Below, piece by piece: positions 54,101 to 62,233 of a stretch of 64,000 nucleotides of DNA. The DNA comes from Pleurocapsa sp. PCC 7319 (GTDB lineage Bacteria > Cyanobacteriota > Cyanobacteriia > Cyanobacteriales > Xenococcaceae): contig NZ_KB235922.1 in assembly GCF_000332195.1 (NCBI RefSeq), positions 930,001-994,000 on the forward strand, read 5' to 3'. Position 1 is the first letter of the stretch; every line of letters begins with the position of its first letter. The position numbers and the translations under genes were made by a program. The notes under the pieces are model-generated. The model saw only the letters and a list, made by a program, of their open reading frames with translations. It was not told the DNA's origin and made no database searches.

Positions 54101-56962
54101 CAGGATGTCATTGCCGCTCGTGCCGTTCCTTGCACTGATAGCAATTGTCAACTTCCCTATCTACCCACTAATCTCGAATTACGTCAGGGAGAAGACACTG
54201 AACAGCCAGTAATTGCCACAGGCGATCGCACTGGCGATCTTTTTTCCTTGGATATTCAGAATTTTCCTCTGGCATTACTTAATCTTGCCCCCGCTAAAAC
54301 AGCAGGAATTGAAGGCGCATTGAAAGGAAAAACCACAGGTAATGTCGATCTCAACCTTTATACTCTAGCAGCCGAAGGAGATATTAATATTGCTAACCCA
54401 GGAGTGGGCTACATCGAAGCTAATCAGCTTGACGCCAGTTTTAACTACGATCCAGCAGACAACATTGCTGAGATTACCAGCTCTTCTCTAGACTTGAAAA
54501 ATAGTAAATATCAGCTTAATGCAGCATTAGATCTTCAATCAGGAGCAATAGACGGCAAATTAGCTATTCCTGAAGCTTATATTCAAGATGTATTAACTAC
54601 TTTACGTTGGTTTACAGTCGAAGACGTTACTGATTTATTTAATATTCCCGATTATGCTGAACCTGCTGCCATTAAGCCAGCACCAGAAAAAGACACCGTA
54701 GACCAATCGATCGCCCGAAAACTCAATAAGTTGCGTCAAGTCAATCGCCAAATTCAGGCTAAGGCAGCAGCTAGAGAAACTGGTGGTGTTCCTACAGAAT
54801 TAGACATTCGGGGTAAGTATGTAGGAGAAATCCTTTTAGGGGGAACAATCCAAACACCAGAAGCAGACTTTAAAGTAGAAGGCAAAAACTGGCAATGGCA
54901 ACCTGAACCTGCTTATCCCGATATTGTTGAGCCTTTGGGTCTAGTGAAAGAAGAAGCACAGTTTATTGCTCTGCCCAAACTGTCGATTGCCGGAGAGCTT
55001 CAGGGAACAACGGTAGATCTAGAAAAAGCTGAGTTACAGGTTCAAGAAGCAGTTTTATCCTTAGAGGGCAAACTATCTCCCGAACAAGAAGATCTTAAGT
55101 TTGCGATCGCCAACTTGACTGTTGATAATATTGGTAATTTTGTCGATATTCCTGTGGATCTGGCAGGAGAAATAAACGCGATCGGTACAATTAAAGGAAC
55201 ACCAACTGAGCCGAAATTGGCAGGAAAAGTAGCATTTTCTAATGGAGCATTTAACGGCAATATCTTACCTGCTAAAATTGCGGGAAAATTTGACTATGAC
55301 GGCAGTCAATTAGCATTTAACACTACTGCTCCTGAGGCAATTAAGGTAGATGCTACCGTTCCCTATCCCATAATCCCCGGTAAAAGCGATCGCCTGAATG
55401 CCAAGGTCAATTTAGAAAAAGAAGCCTTTGTTTTCTTGAGTGCCTTAAGTCAAAATTATTTAAACTGGATTAATGGCGAAGGGGATGCTCAATTACAAGC
55501 TAGTGCCCGTTTAGATTTAGCCAGAGAAGGAGTAATCTACGATTTAGCTGCCAACGGGGTTGTGAATCTGGAAGATGCTGCCATCAGCGTGGAAACGCCC
55601 TTTTTCACAGAACCATTTGTTGGCACGGGCAAAATCACCCTCAACAACCAAATTGTTAATGTTGAAGCTTTAGATGCTACCTTTGCTCAAAAAGACTTAT
55701 CTGTTGCTGGTAAATTGCCCCTCCTCACCGCAGTCCAAAACTTAGATAATCCTTTGACTGTAGATATCTCTGAAGGTCAGATTAATATCGATCAACTCTA
55801 TAAAGGTGGAATAGCAGGAAAAGTTAACGTCACTGGAGCAGCAATGGAACCCTTTATTGGCGGGGAAGTAAGCTTAGAAAATGGCAGAGTATCGATCCCT
55901 AAAACTGAAACTACCCCCACTGAAGATTCCGTCCAAATTGCTAAAAACAAAACTACCAATATATCTTCTAGAGCCAAAGCACTGACTAAAGCTCAGCCTA
56001 CCACGCCCAAAGCGAGTACATCTAATTCATCTTTTGTAACTACCTTGAATAACTTTAAGGTCAATTTAAAAGATTTTGACTTTGAGCAAGCTCCTCTCTA
56101 CCAATTTAAACTCAATGGTAATTTAACTCTCAATGGAACGGTCGACAAACCTGATAACATTATTCCTCAGGGTACTTTGATGCTTACTCGTGCCGATGTA
56201 GACTTGTTTAGTAGTAGATTTAATCTAGCGCGTAATCGAGAAAATACTATAGTCTTTACTCCGGAGGCAGGTGTATTCAATCCCGCCCTTGACATTGTTT
56301 TAAGAACTGAAGTTGAGGATCTTGATGAGCAAGAATTGAATAATTTTCGTACTGTAGAATCTAATTCTAACGAAATTGACGATCCCATCTCAGCAATCAA
56401 TAATAGTCGAACTGTCCGCATCAATTTGGCGGTCAATGGAGAAACCGCAGAAATATTACCTAACTTAGCGCAGGACAACTTTAGTTGTAATATTCGTCCG
56501 ATTAATGAACCGATAGTTGAAAACAAAAAATATTATACTCAAGCAGAATTAAATCGATTAACTCAATGTTTTAATCAATTATCACTAGAAACAGGAGGGA
56601 ATCGTGACTTAATTAATTCTTCGGCAGTAGAATTAACTAGTATTCCTTCTCTCGATCAGGGAGAAATTTTAAACTTATTGAGTGGTCAATTCGTCGCTTT
56701 TGCTCAAGATGTAAGTAACAAAAGTCAATCTGAATTGTTCAGTTTAGGGGTTAACAGGTTTATAGTCGACCCGATAATAGATAGCGTACTTTATAAAGTG
56801 GAAGATACAACGGTTAGTTTTGGTAAGAAAATTGGTTTAGATTATCTAACTGTATATCCCGATTTAGAAGGAATTTATGAAATCAACCAAGATTCATCGG
56901 TGCGTTCAACCTATGACTATGTTCTTAATGAAGCCAGAATAGAATACCAAAGAAATTTTTAA
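51191..56962 (+). CDS. TamB-like translocation/assembly protein (DUF490 family)
   Basis: A 1923-aa envelope protein. One membrane helix near residues 30-50 anchors it in the inner membrane. The rest is a long, acidic, beta-rich body of repeated strands (AsmA/TamB-like) spanning the periplasm, with many Asp-Leu-Asp-containing repeats. The C-terminal 400 residues carry the DUF490/TamB domain, with the motif pattern LNGTVDKPDNIIPQGTLML and ending in LNEARIEYQRNF. TamB-type proteins are thought to act as bridges for outer-membrane lipid or protein transport. Length is at the large end but normal in cyanobacteria. No TamA partner is seen in the window. Confidence 0.9.
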   Translation: MNKAPNTKPEQLKSEKGRITKVFSSPKTLATGAIAIATFGSLGYWGVQVLVRKKLPPFLEDQIGKFIERPLDLGEVQSFSLSGIEFGKTVIHPTDTDTDKVIVEGLKVGFNLIPVLFRRTLPLDVTLIQPDVYLEQEKDGEWVNLDFLQSDPNKEKKDPLIYFDVNLDIEQADITAVPYEQNPLQVKVDGSGRFNQKEEFLDYDLDAAIEQAKATIQGETKLQTGTTDTKLLVKDLALTDVATLLPNSPVNLDSGQLNADLDINIPSFEEITAANIKGIVNLQNVTGEATDLNSAVTAKSKLSFSGRNAEVKETQASLGDITARVDGQVNLDSGYDLDLDILPFALSSLPKNIIQQLPVPVKGVVEAQVQLQGAIKEPQLIGRINNTRTVIIDKTTFKEIDAKFKADLNRVVLENVQIIPLAGGEVTAEGSIDTNLQQALNSKQGININQMPLDFSFQANLPTQKLVSPYYQLPQNVAVGNFQAEGKIDGTVENPEALVNWNIPETSTNNQEDIAGSGEVVFMNNNLFLRDTEITYGDGQADLEAEANLDNQQWQANLDANSLNLTPFLKQFNNPNLNLNRPVAVNTAQAKFNGRLDQLDLNQIQGTADLNLSVDGGNVILDSQLNSGNLQAKAVTNNIQLDNFVTSLPVATSLQSGEINASGKLKQILALKDNPDFNSIDANANLDLNVDGEAVAVSSRLNSGRVQASANTSQINLNRVLPDLPIPASVQSSQVTASGELKQLLSFVENPNLSTVEARVDADLEVAEGNVQAIANLNNNQWQANVDANNVSSQLLLDQFAPSNLASVELDDINAQADLTGDINPLINNEVNIPIAINQFTVNSGAQNVNAQGDLTLADITSNLDVTDTNLDVAANLDFDRLPIDQVIAASTQDNQLIAESVNISGQAAFDGQFQGKQLLTEPNEPGNVNLTGDLRLLDFAYNDIAFDPIMTGKVNIQPGEEIALNLKGEQDVIAARAVPCTDSNCQLPYLPTNLELRQGEDTEQPVIATGDRTGDLFSLDIQNFPLALLNLAPAKTAGIEGALKGKTTGNVDLNLYTLAAEGDINIANPGVGYIEANQLDASFNYDPADNIAEITSSSLDLKNSKYQLNAALDLQSGAIDGKLAIPEAYIQDVLTTLRWFTVEDVTDLFNIPDYAEPAAIKPAPEKDTVDQSIARKLNKLRQVNRQIQAKAAARETGGVPTELDIRGKYVGEILLGGTIQTPEADFKVEGKNWQWQPEPAYPDIVEPLGLVKEEAQFIALPKLSIAGELQGTTVDLEKAELQVQEAVLSLEGKLSPEQEDLKFAIANLTVDNIGNFVDIPVDLAGEINAIGTIKGTPTEPKLAGKVAFSNGAFNGNILPAKIAGKFDYDGSQLAFNTTAPEAIKVDATVPYPIIPGKSDRLNAKVNLEKEAFVFLSALSQNYLNWINGEGDAQLQASARLDLAREGVIYDLAANGVVNLEDAAISVETPFFTEPFVGTGKITLNNQIVNVEALDATFAQKDLSVAGKLPLLTAVQNLDNPLTVDISEGQINIDQLYKGGIAGKVNVTGAAMEPFIGGEVSLENGRVSIPKTETTPTEDSVQIAKNKTTNISSRAKALTKAQPTTPKASTSNSSFVTTLNNFKVNLKDFDFEQAPLYQFKLNGNLTLNGTVDKPDNIIPQGTLMLTRADVDLFSSRFNLARNRENTIVFTPEAGVFNPALDIVLRTEVEDLDEQELNNFRTVESNSNEIDDPISAINNSRTVRINLAVNGETAEILPNLAQDNFSCNIRPINEPIVENKKYYTQAELNRLTQCFNQLSLETGGNRDLINSSAVELTSIPSLDQGEILNLLSGQFVAFAQDVSNKSQSELFSLGVNRFIVDPIIDSVLYKVEDTTVSFGKKIGLDYLTVYPDLEGIYEINQDSSVRSTYDYVLNEARIEYQRNF

Positions 56963-57047
56963 ATAAAATCTTTCCCAATCAAATTGGATTCTCAATCAAA
57001 AGAGGAAATGCTTTAAGATCGATTAGCTCAATTTCTAAAATAGCCGA

Positions 57048-57785
57048 ATGCAGATCAAGATTTCTATTTCTCCCCGTGCAGTTGTTAAATATTTAGTAAT
57101 TGTAGCGATATTTTTTACAGTTGTTAGTACGGGAATTCAAATTTGCAAGTATGTTTTTGACTATCGAGACGACTGGATGAAACTGTTTAATCTTGATCGC
57201 GAATTGAATTTCCCTACTTGGTATTCTGCATTTATGATTGGATTTTGTGCCATTTTACTTCGTGTCATTGCCATTGGTAAAAAACAACAGGGCGATCGCT
57301 ATACTGCTGATTGGAAGTTATTATCGTTTATTTTCATGTTGATGGCGATCGATGAAGTAGTAAGTATCCACGAAATTCTCATTATTCCAGAAGTGAGTGA
57401 AGCTCTAAAATTACCTTGGTTTCTACATTCTATGTGGGTTATTCCTGGTACAGTTTTTGTCTTATGGTTTGTCAAGCGTTACTGGAGATTTAGCCGTCAT
57501 CTACCTCTAAAATCTCAACAACATTTTATTACTGCGGCTTGTATCTACGTGGGTGGTGCATTAATTATGGAAATGATTGGCAGCCATTTGGCAGAAGCAC
57601 AAGGACAACAATATTTACCCTATGCTTTGATTGCTACTGTCGAAGAAGTGATGGAAATGTCGGGCATAATTATGTTTATCTACGGATTACTCTATTATTT
57701 GAGCCAGTGGTCAGATACCCTTAATTTACAAATAGACATCCTTAATCCTCAGCCGAAACCCTTTCATTCTAAAATCAAAAAATAA
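57048..57785 (+). CDS. Polytopic membrane protein of unknown function
   Basis: A 245-aa protein with about six membrane helices (12-32, 55-72, 88-108, 125-143, 160-180, 200-222). It contains a recurring acidic/His pattern inside or beside helices: AIDEVVSIHE, EMIGSH and EEVMEMSG. Such residues could bind metal, as in CREST-type hydrolases, but the resemblance is too weak for a call. It starts 86 bp after the TamB-like gene and may be in the same operon. Function unknown. Confidence 0.75.
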   Translation: MQIKISISPRAVVKYLVIVAIFFTVVSTGIQICKYVFDYRDDWMKLFNLDRELNFPTWYSAFMIGFCAILLRVIAIGKKQQGDRYTADWKLLSFIFMLMAIDEVVSIHEILIIPEVSEALKLPWFLHSMWVIPGTVFVLWFVKRYWRFSRHLPLKSQQHFITAACIYVGGALIMEMIGSHLAEAQGQQYLPYALIATVEEVMEMSGIIMFIYGLLYYLSQWSDTLNLQIDILNPQPKPFHSKIKK

Positions 57786-57790
57786 AAAAA

Positions 57791-57825
57791 GTCGTTAGTC
57801 GTTAGTAATTAGTTATTAGTCGTTC
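57791..57825. repeat. Heptamer STRR (GTCGTTA-type, 5 units)
   Basis: Five consecutive 7-bp units: GTCGTTA, GTCGTTA, GTAATTA, GTTATTA, GTCGTTC. Confidence 0.8.
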
Positions 57826-57910
57826 AAATATAGTCTTAAACTATACCTGAACGGGGACACAGTAAGACTATGGGGTCTTAAACCCAATTGTTTTTAGTAT
57901 TTAATTTAAA

Positions 57911-57924
57911 CTAAAAACTAAAAA
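57911..57924. repeat. Heptamer STRR (CTAAAAA)x2
   Basis: Two exact CTAAAAA units, the reverse complement of the TTTTTAG pair at 10821-10834. Confidence 0.6.
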
Positions 57925-58202
57925 CTTTTTGATAATCTGTTAATTCTCCATCTTCATTTGAGTCTATTTATCCGGCATATTTGTCACTGAAAACCACCTT
58001 TTATGCTTTCATAGTTATTCTTTTATAAAAAATGGTTCGGACACTTTTTCATCTAGAGCTTGAAAGCCTGGATTTTCCGTCATAGATAAAATTAATTGGG
58101 ATATGTCAAACCCTTATTTTTCGTTGTCGTCCAAAAGCTGCCCGAAGTATCGATCAAAGAAATTATGTAAGAAATCTAGATGATCTGTAAAACATTAAGA
58201 CA

Positions 58203-58607
58203 ATGAATCAAAATTTACCAACTAGTGGACAAATTGAGCGTGAACTTTCTCAAAAAGTTCAAAAATTATATCGACAAGAACTAGAACACTCACCAGGGAA
58301 AGTAACCTGCCAGCTTTTTGGTAATCAGCTAGCAATTGTAATTGAAAATGCTCTAACAGCTGTCGAAAAAACTTTAGCTGATATCGAACCGAAAAATCAG
58401 AAGGTGAAAAAGTTAAATTCAGCTATTAATGATGTTATTGAATCTAAACTAAAAGATTTAATTGAAGAGATGTTAGCAGTTCAAGTAAACGACATCTTGT
58501 TCGATACTACTTTAGAAACAAGTCGTACTGGTGCGATTATTACTCTCAACCAGCCCCCTGAAGTGCGGAACCCAGAATCAATTCCCAAAATAAAAACTCA
58601 AAAATGA
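58203..58607 (+). CDS. DUF2294 domain protein
   Basis: A 134-aa soluble protein matching the small DUF2294 family: it starts with a Ser-Gly-Gln-Ile-Glu-Arg-Glu-Leu-Ser helix, then KLYRQELEHSPGKVTCQLFG, IVIENALTAVEKTLAD and a DTTLETSRTGAIITL segment. Family function is not well established. There is no signal peptide. It stands alone with a 417-bp spacer upstream; no partner gene is evident. Confidence 0.8.
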   Translation: MNQNLPTSGQIERELSQKVQKLYRQELEHSPGKVTCQLFGNQLAIVIENALTAVEKTLADIEPKNQKVKKLNSAINDVIESKLKDLIEEMLAVQVNDILFDTTLETSRTGAIITLNQPPEVRNPESIPKIKTQK

Positions 58608-58936
58608 AAAATAGCTAAAGTTGAAGTTAAACATCTTGATGAGATCGACTTTAGCAAAATTGATAATTAAACCAATATTTCTGGTAGAAGCAACCTCAGC
58701 AAAATGTACACAAGCTAAAGTTTACTCTAGTAGTCTGAAGCTTAGTAGATATAATCTTAGCCTAGTTATAAGCTTAATTTATTTTAAACTTACATTACAT
58801 TTATCTAAAGATAGATTAACAATATCTTCGTGGACAACTAATCTAAGAAAAATCCCACCTTGCATCATCAGAAACTAATCAAAAGTTTCAGACCAAAGTG
58901 GGTCAAATATATGGTCAAATATATTTAGTTTCTTTC
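58608..58936. other. Intergenic region, 329 bp
   Basis: Convergent spacer between the DUF2294 gene and the porin. It has a perfect 12-bp tandem repeat GGTCAAATATAT (58901-58924). An 85-codon open frame at 58621-58878 lacks coding character. No other feature seen. Confidence 0.55.
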
Positions 58937-60601
58937 CTAAAAGCTAAAGGTAGTACGAATAGTAGTGATGACCAAATCATCGTTATCTTCATTGTTGTCA
59001 GGGTTATTAATGTAAACTACCCCAGGGGTAATGGCAATATTGTCATTAAATTGATATTGATAAAAGGCTTCTGCGTGTAAGGAGGTTTCCTCATCATCAT
59101 CAAATCCTTGAACATCAATACTAGATTTGGCTACCCAAGGTTCCATCCCGACAATAATACCAGCCAAACTTCCCTCTTTACCTAAATCGGGAAATGCCAA
59201 AGTAGCAGCCCAGTTCCAAATGTCTTGAGAACCTCGCCCAACATTCTGTCCATCCGATACAAAGTTTTCCAGAGTCCTAACCTTACTTAGACCACCCCAG
59301 CCACCAATGATAATGCGATCGCTCAGGGCAAAAGAGAACTGTGCCCCATAAGAATTACTGGCAGTAGGGATTCCAGCGTCAAAAACTTCTGGATCGAGAG
59401 GATCGGCATCTTCACCTGCTGCGGTTAGAGATTGAATATTTGCTAAATCACTACCAACTCCAGTATCACTTTGATCTTGAGCATGAACATAGGTTAGAGC
59501 CACATTCAACTTTTCAAAAGGAGTAAACAGAAGTTGACCGAGGGCACTATAGGAACCATCAAACAAGCCACTATCATCACTCGGATCGCTGGCTTCGCCA
59601 GCTAAATAACCGGCACTAAACTCTAATTTTTCGCCAAAATTATGAATTACACCCACTCCTGTTTCTCCTGGTGGAAAATAAATAGGAGCACGAGTACCAA
59701 AAGCAGAAACTGCCCCCGAACCACCATCGCCATCTAGAACACTGACAGTATTGGCAATATCATCAGCTGCCAATCCTGCTGCACCAATAATGACGTTGGT
59801 ATTCTCCCCAATTGGGCGATCGTAGAATAAAACTTCTAACCCTAGATCGTTATCAGCAGGTTCTGCAAAGGCTAAATCTCCTTGGAAAGTACCTGTTTCA
59901 TCAGCAAACGAAGGGAAGTTACCCGTAGAAAGACGAGTAAACAGTAAATCTTCCCCGGAAAAACTGGTTTCTAATTCTAAACGAGTACGATTACCAAATA
60001 CGGGTACTCGATCAATATCATCATCATTGCCATCGATACCATCATCATTGGAACCGGCAACAACGCTAGCAAGTCCAAAAATAACTTCCCCAGCTAACTT
60101 AGTAGTAGTAGAAAATTGGGTGTCTTCCAAGAGAGCAGTACGGCTTTCAAGCTCATCTACTCTGCCCCCTAAAGTAGCTAATTCTGCCTCAAACTCTTGG
60201 GTCAAACGATTAATAGTATCCAAATCCTCTTGACTCACAGCTTCTGAAGAAGCAATTAGACGCTCAATTTGATTTAAACAAGAGTTTAAGCCCGCAGCAA
60301 ATTCATAGCGGGTTAGAGCCTGACTGCCGCGATAAGTCTGGTTAGGAAATCCGGCAATACAACCGTAACGATCTACTAAACTTCTTAGGGCTTCATAAGC
60401 CCAGTCTGTGGGGGATACATCTCGCAGTTGATTGACATTAGTTACTTGACCAATACTTTTACCCTGTCCTTCCTGTCCGTACTGCTCAACTTGATTCATA
60501 AGCTCATTGGGTTCTACTTGAGCCTGAACTGAGTTGCTATAAACACCCGTTGCTAGCGCAGCCAAAAAAATTGGGGCAGTTTTGCCTACAATACTATTCA
60601 T
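58937..60601 (-). CDS. SLH-domain iron-uptake porin (OprB family)
   Basis: A 554-aa outer-membrane porin from ATG 60601, backed by an AGGA site five bases upstream; the longer GTG start is less likely. Signal peptide with AQA-type cleavage near residues 24-28. An SLH domain (about 60-110; SPTDWAYEALRSLVDRYGCI) anchors to peptidoglycan-linked polymer, and a coiled coil follows (about 115-150). The remaining 400 residues form the beta-barrel of the cyanobacterial OprB/iron-uptake porin family, ending in Phe (TTFSF). Such porins permit uptake of inorganic ions including iron. The 357-bp upstream spacer may carry regulation. Confidence 0.93.
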   Translation of the reverse strand: MNSIVGKTAPIFLAALATGVYSNSVQAQVEPNELMNQVEQYGQEGQGKSIGQVTNVNQLRDVSPTDWAYEALRSLVDRYGCIAGFPNQTYRGSQALTRYEFAAGLNSCLNQIERLIASSEAVSQEDLDTINRLTQEFEAELATLGGRVDELESRTALLEDTQFSTTTKLAGEVIFGLASVVAGSNDDGIDGNDDDIDRVPVFGNRTRLELETSFSGEDLLFTRLSTGNFPSFADETGTFQGDLAFAEPADNDLGLEVLFYDRPIGENTNVIIGAAGLAADDIANTVSVLDGDGGSGAVSAFGTRAPIYFPPGETGVGVIHNFGEKLEFSAGYLAGEASDPSDDSGLFDGSYSALGQLLFTPFEKLNVALTYVHAQDQSDTGVGSDLANIQSLTAAGEDADPLDPEVFDAGIPTASNSYGAQFSFALSDRIIIGGWGGLSKVRTLENFVSDGQNVGRGSQDIWNWAATLAFPDLGKEGSLAGIIVGMEPWVAKSSIDVQGFDDDEETSLHAEAFYQYQFNDNIAITPGVVYINNPDNNEDNDDLVITTIRTTFSF

Positions 60602-60606
60602 AATAT

Positions 60607-60610
60607 TCCT
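60607..60610 (-). promoter_or_regulatory. Ribosome-binding site for the porin
   Basis: AGGA on the minus strand, five bases before ATG 60601. It overlaps the alternative GTG frame and so favours the ATG start. Confidence 0.7.
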
Positions 60611-60613
60611 CAC

Positions 60614-60970
60614 ACACCAATAAAATTACGAAATCGATAATAAATCTGGCTCTTAAGCAATACATAGCTTGCTCTTAGCGTTAATCAAAGCTATCGCGAA
60701 AACGAAAAGCTACTTTGACAATTTCTCCTTCCTAAGTAGCATCAAGCCTATATAGGTTTGGTGCTCTCGACCCTCGTCATTCTGTTCAAAATTAAGGTCT
60801 AAAACCTTATATTTGCTCATAGAGAGGATAAGATCTAAAAAAAAACTTTTTTAGCTGGTTCTAAGTCTCTACTAGCGATCGCTGTTACCAATACTTCAAA
60901 CAAAAGCTAGGCTATAATTTTACAACTTATTTTTGAAAGTATGTTTGACCCACATCTACTATTTTGAACA
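60614..60970. other. Intergenic region, 357 bp, porin promoter region
   Basis: Between the porin start and the histidine-phosphatase stop, both minus strand. AT-rich with one HIP1 site near 60875. No Fur-box palindrome was recognised by eye and no gene is seen. Confidence 0.45.
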
Positions 60971-61768
60971 TTAAAGTTCAGCCCATTCCTCAGGCAGCAT
61001 ATTGGCGATGAGTTCAAAACCACCGTTACCATCAGGTTTAACTACATAAGCCATTCCTTGCGGAGCGGGATAGATTCCAGTAGCCGACTCAAAAATGTCA
61101 TCATGACCAACAATGATGTCGTTAGTACCACTTTCAGGAACAGCAGTTAATAGAGGTGTAACGCTGGTTTTCATTTGCTCTACCTGCTCATCGGTATAGT
61201 CTTCAAACGGAAGAAAGTTGAGAGCAGGATCTTTCTCATATTGACCAAAGGCTAAACCAGCAGTTTTCCAAGCACGACAATATTCGCTGGTAGTGACTTT
61301 GCCGATAGGTATTTCCGCTGCTTCAAAAGCATCCCCAATCATATTTGCTTGTTCCCAACCTTCTTCACTAAGTACTCGTTGAGTGGAGCAATTGTTGACA
61401 TCTGCGGTAACTTGATCTGCATAATCCTTTTCGGTCTGAGCATGCCGGAAATAGATTACATATCCACCTTGCTGGAGTTCGCTCAAAAGTTCTGAGCTAC
61501 TTATTTTGTCCAAAAAGTCGGCATTAGCTTGTTCTCCAGGGCTTAGAGTTTCGCCGCCTTCGCCACCTTCGCTACTGGTGCCGCCTGCTCCGCCTTCGCC
61601 ACCTTCGCCGCCTTCACCACCTTCACCACCTTCTGCGAGCAGATAAGAATTGGCATCTACTGGTTCGTCGCTCGCAACTTCGTAGCCATTAGCATTGACT
61701 GATACTGTTCCTGTCACACCTATGGCAGTAGCTAAACCAAGTGCTAAAAATAATTCTACTGATTTCAT
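60971..61768 (-). CDS. Secreted histidine phosphatase with acidic Gly-rich repeat
   Basis: A 265-aa protein. Residues 1-26 form a signal peptide (MKSVELFLALGLATAIGVTG). Residues 46-72 are an EGG repeat tract, broken by one AGGTSS. Residues 100-265 form a histidine-phosphatase domain with the phospho-His109 in FRHAQTEK, Arg165 and the second His222 in VGHDD. The catalytic set looks complete. The domain is at the short end of the family and substrates are unknown. EGG tracts may bind metal or act as a flexible spacer (inference). Expected location is periplasm or outside. Confidence 0.85.
   Translation of the reverse strand: MKSVELFLALGLATAIGVTGTVSVNANGYEVASDEPVDANSYLLAEGGEGGEGGEGGEGGAGGTSSEGGEGGETLSPGEQANADFLDKISSSELLSELQQGGYVIYFRHAQTEKDYADQVTADVNNCSTQRVLSEEGWEQANMIGDAFEAAEIPIGKVTTSEYCRAWKTAGLAFGQYEKDPALNFLPFEDYTDEQVEQMKTSVTPLLTAVPESGTNDIIVGHDDIFESATGIYPAPQGMAYVVKPDGNGGFELIANMLPEEWAEL
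61553..61633 (-). repeat. 9-bp tandem repeat coding for Glu-Gly-Gly
   Basis: Low-complexity coding tract giving EGG units in residues 46-72 of the histidine phosphatase. Codons vary slightly, so the repeat is old enough to have drifted at the DNA level. Confidence 0.8.
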
Positions 61769-61882
61769 TCTATTTTGATCGCAATTAAGAAATTTAATTA
61801 ATACGGCGATTATTGAGAATACATTTAATGAGAAGAAAAGTCAACTAGTAGAGTGTTAAATTAGACCAAGCAAGTCTGTGTT

Positions 61883-62001
61883 ATATCAAGTTCGGTTGAA
61901 TACTTAAATTAAGAATGAGGTCAAGTAATAAGTAACAAGTAATAAGTTTTTTAGGTCTGCAATAAGCCTGTTTATTTCAATTAATTATCCGTACTTGATA
62001 T
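61883..62001. mobile_element. MITE-like element, copy 2 (119 bp)
   Basis: 118 of 119 bases identical to 26538-26656, in the same orientation, with the same inverted ends and TA flanks. The single difference is in the central T run (TTTTTCAGG versus TTTTTTAGG). It lies 114 bp upstream of the histidine-phosphatase start. Confidence 0.9.
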
Positions 62002-62061
62002 TAAAAGGGCATATAGCTGCGATATTAAATGATTTTACAAGTTAGAACCAGAAGGGTTCAC

Positions 62062-62089
62062 AAGTAACAAGTAGGAAGTAGCAAGTAAT
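62062..62089. repeat. Heptamer STRR (AAGTAAC-type, 4 units)
   Basis: Units AAGTAAC, AAGTAGG, AAGTAGC, AAGTAAT. This is the same heptamer type as inside the MITE-like elements, only 60 bp from copy 2. Confidence 0.75.
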
Positions 62090-62158
62090 ATAGCTGCCTT
62101 CGGAGCGGGGTAATACAATCAAAGATATAAACAAGGCAACATTACTTTTTGTATTATC

Positions 62159-62185
62159 TAACTTTCAGCTTGTTGGTGAAAGTTA
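62159..62185. repeat. Perfect inverted repeat, 9-bp stem
   Basis: TAACTTTCA / TGAAAGTTA around a 9-nt loop, 48 bp past the recombinase stop. It lacks a T run, so a protein-binding site is as likely as a terminator. Confidence 0.4.
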
Positions 62186-62233
62186 ATGATCGTGACTAAT
62201 TTCTAATTATATATTCTTTTAAGTCGACAAGGT

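Larger units (their letters stand above)
57786..58202. other. Intergenic region, 417 bp, with heptamer repeats
   Basis: Contains GTCGTTA-type heptamers (57791-57825) and CTAAAAA x2 (57911-57924). The rest is AT-rich with scattered stops. I see no gene; a 22-codon open frame on the minus strand near 58015-58081 is too short to count. Confidence 0.6.
61769..62233. other. Intergenic region, 465 bp, with mobile repeat
   Basis: Contains the second 119-bp MITE-like element (61883-62001), a heptamer tract (62062-62089) and a perfect 9-bp stem hairpin (62159-62185). No gene recognised. Confidence 0.7.

Noticed and set aside
58015-58081. Short minus-strand frame MTENPGFQALDEK... as a possible transposase remnant
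   Set aside because: Only about 22 codons, and I could not match it to any transposase motif.
58621-58878. 85-codon open frame after the DUF2294 gene
   Set aside because: No ribosome-binding site, low-complexity Leu/Ser/Lys composition and no recognisable domain.
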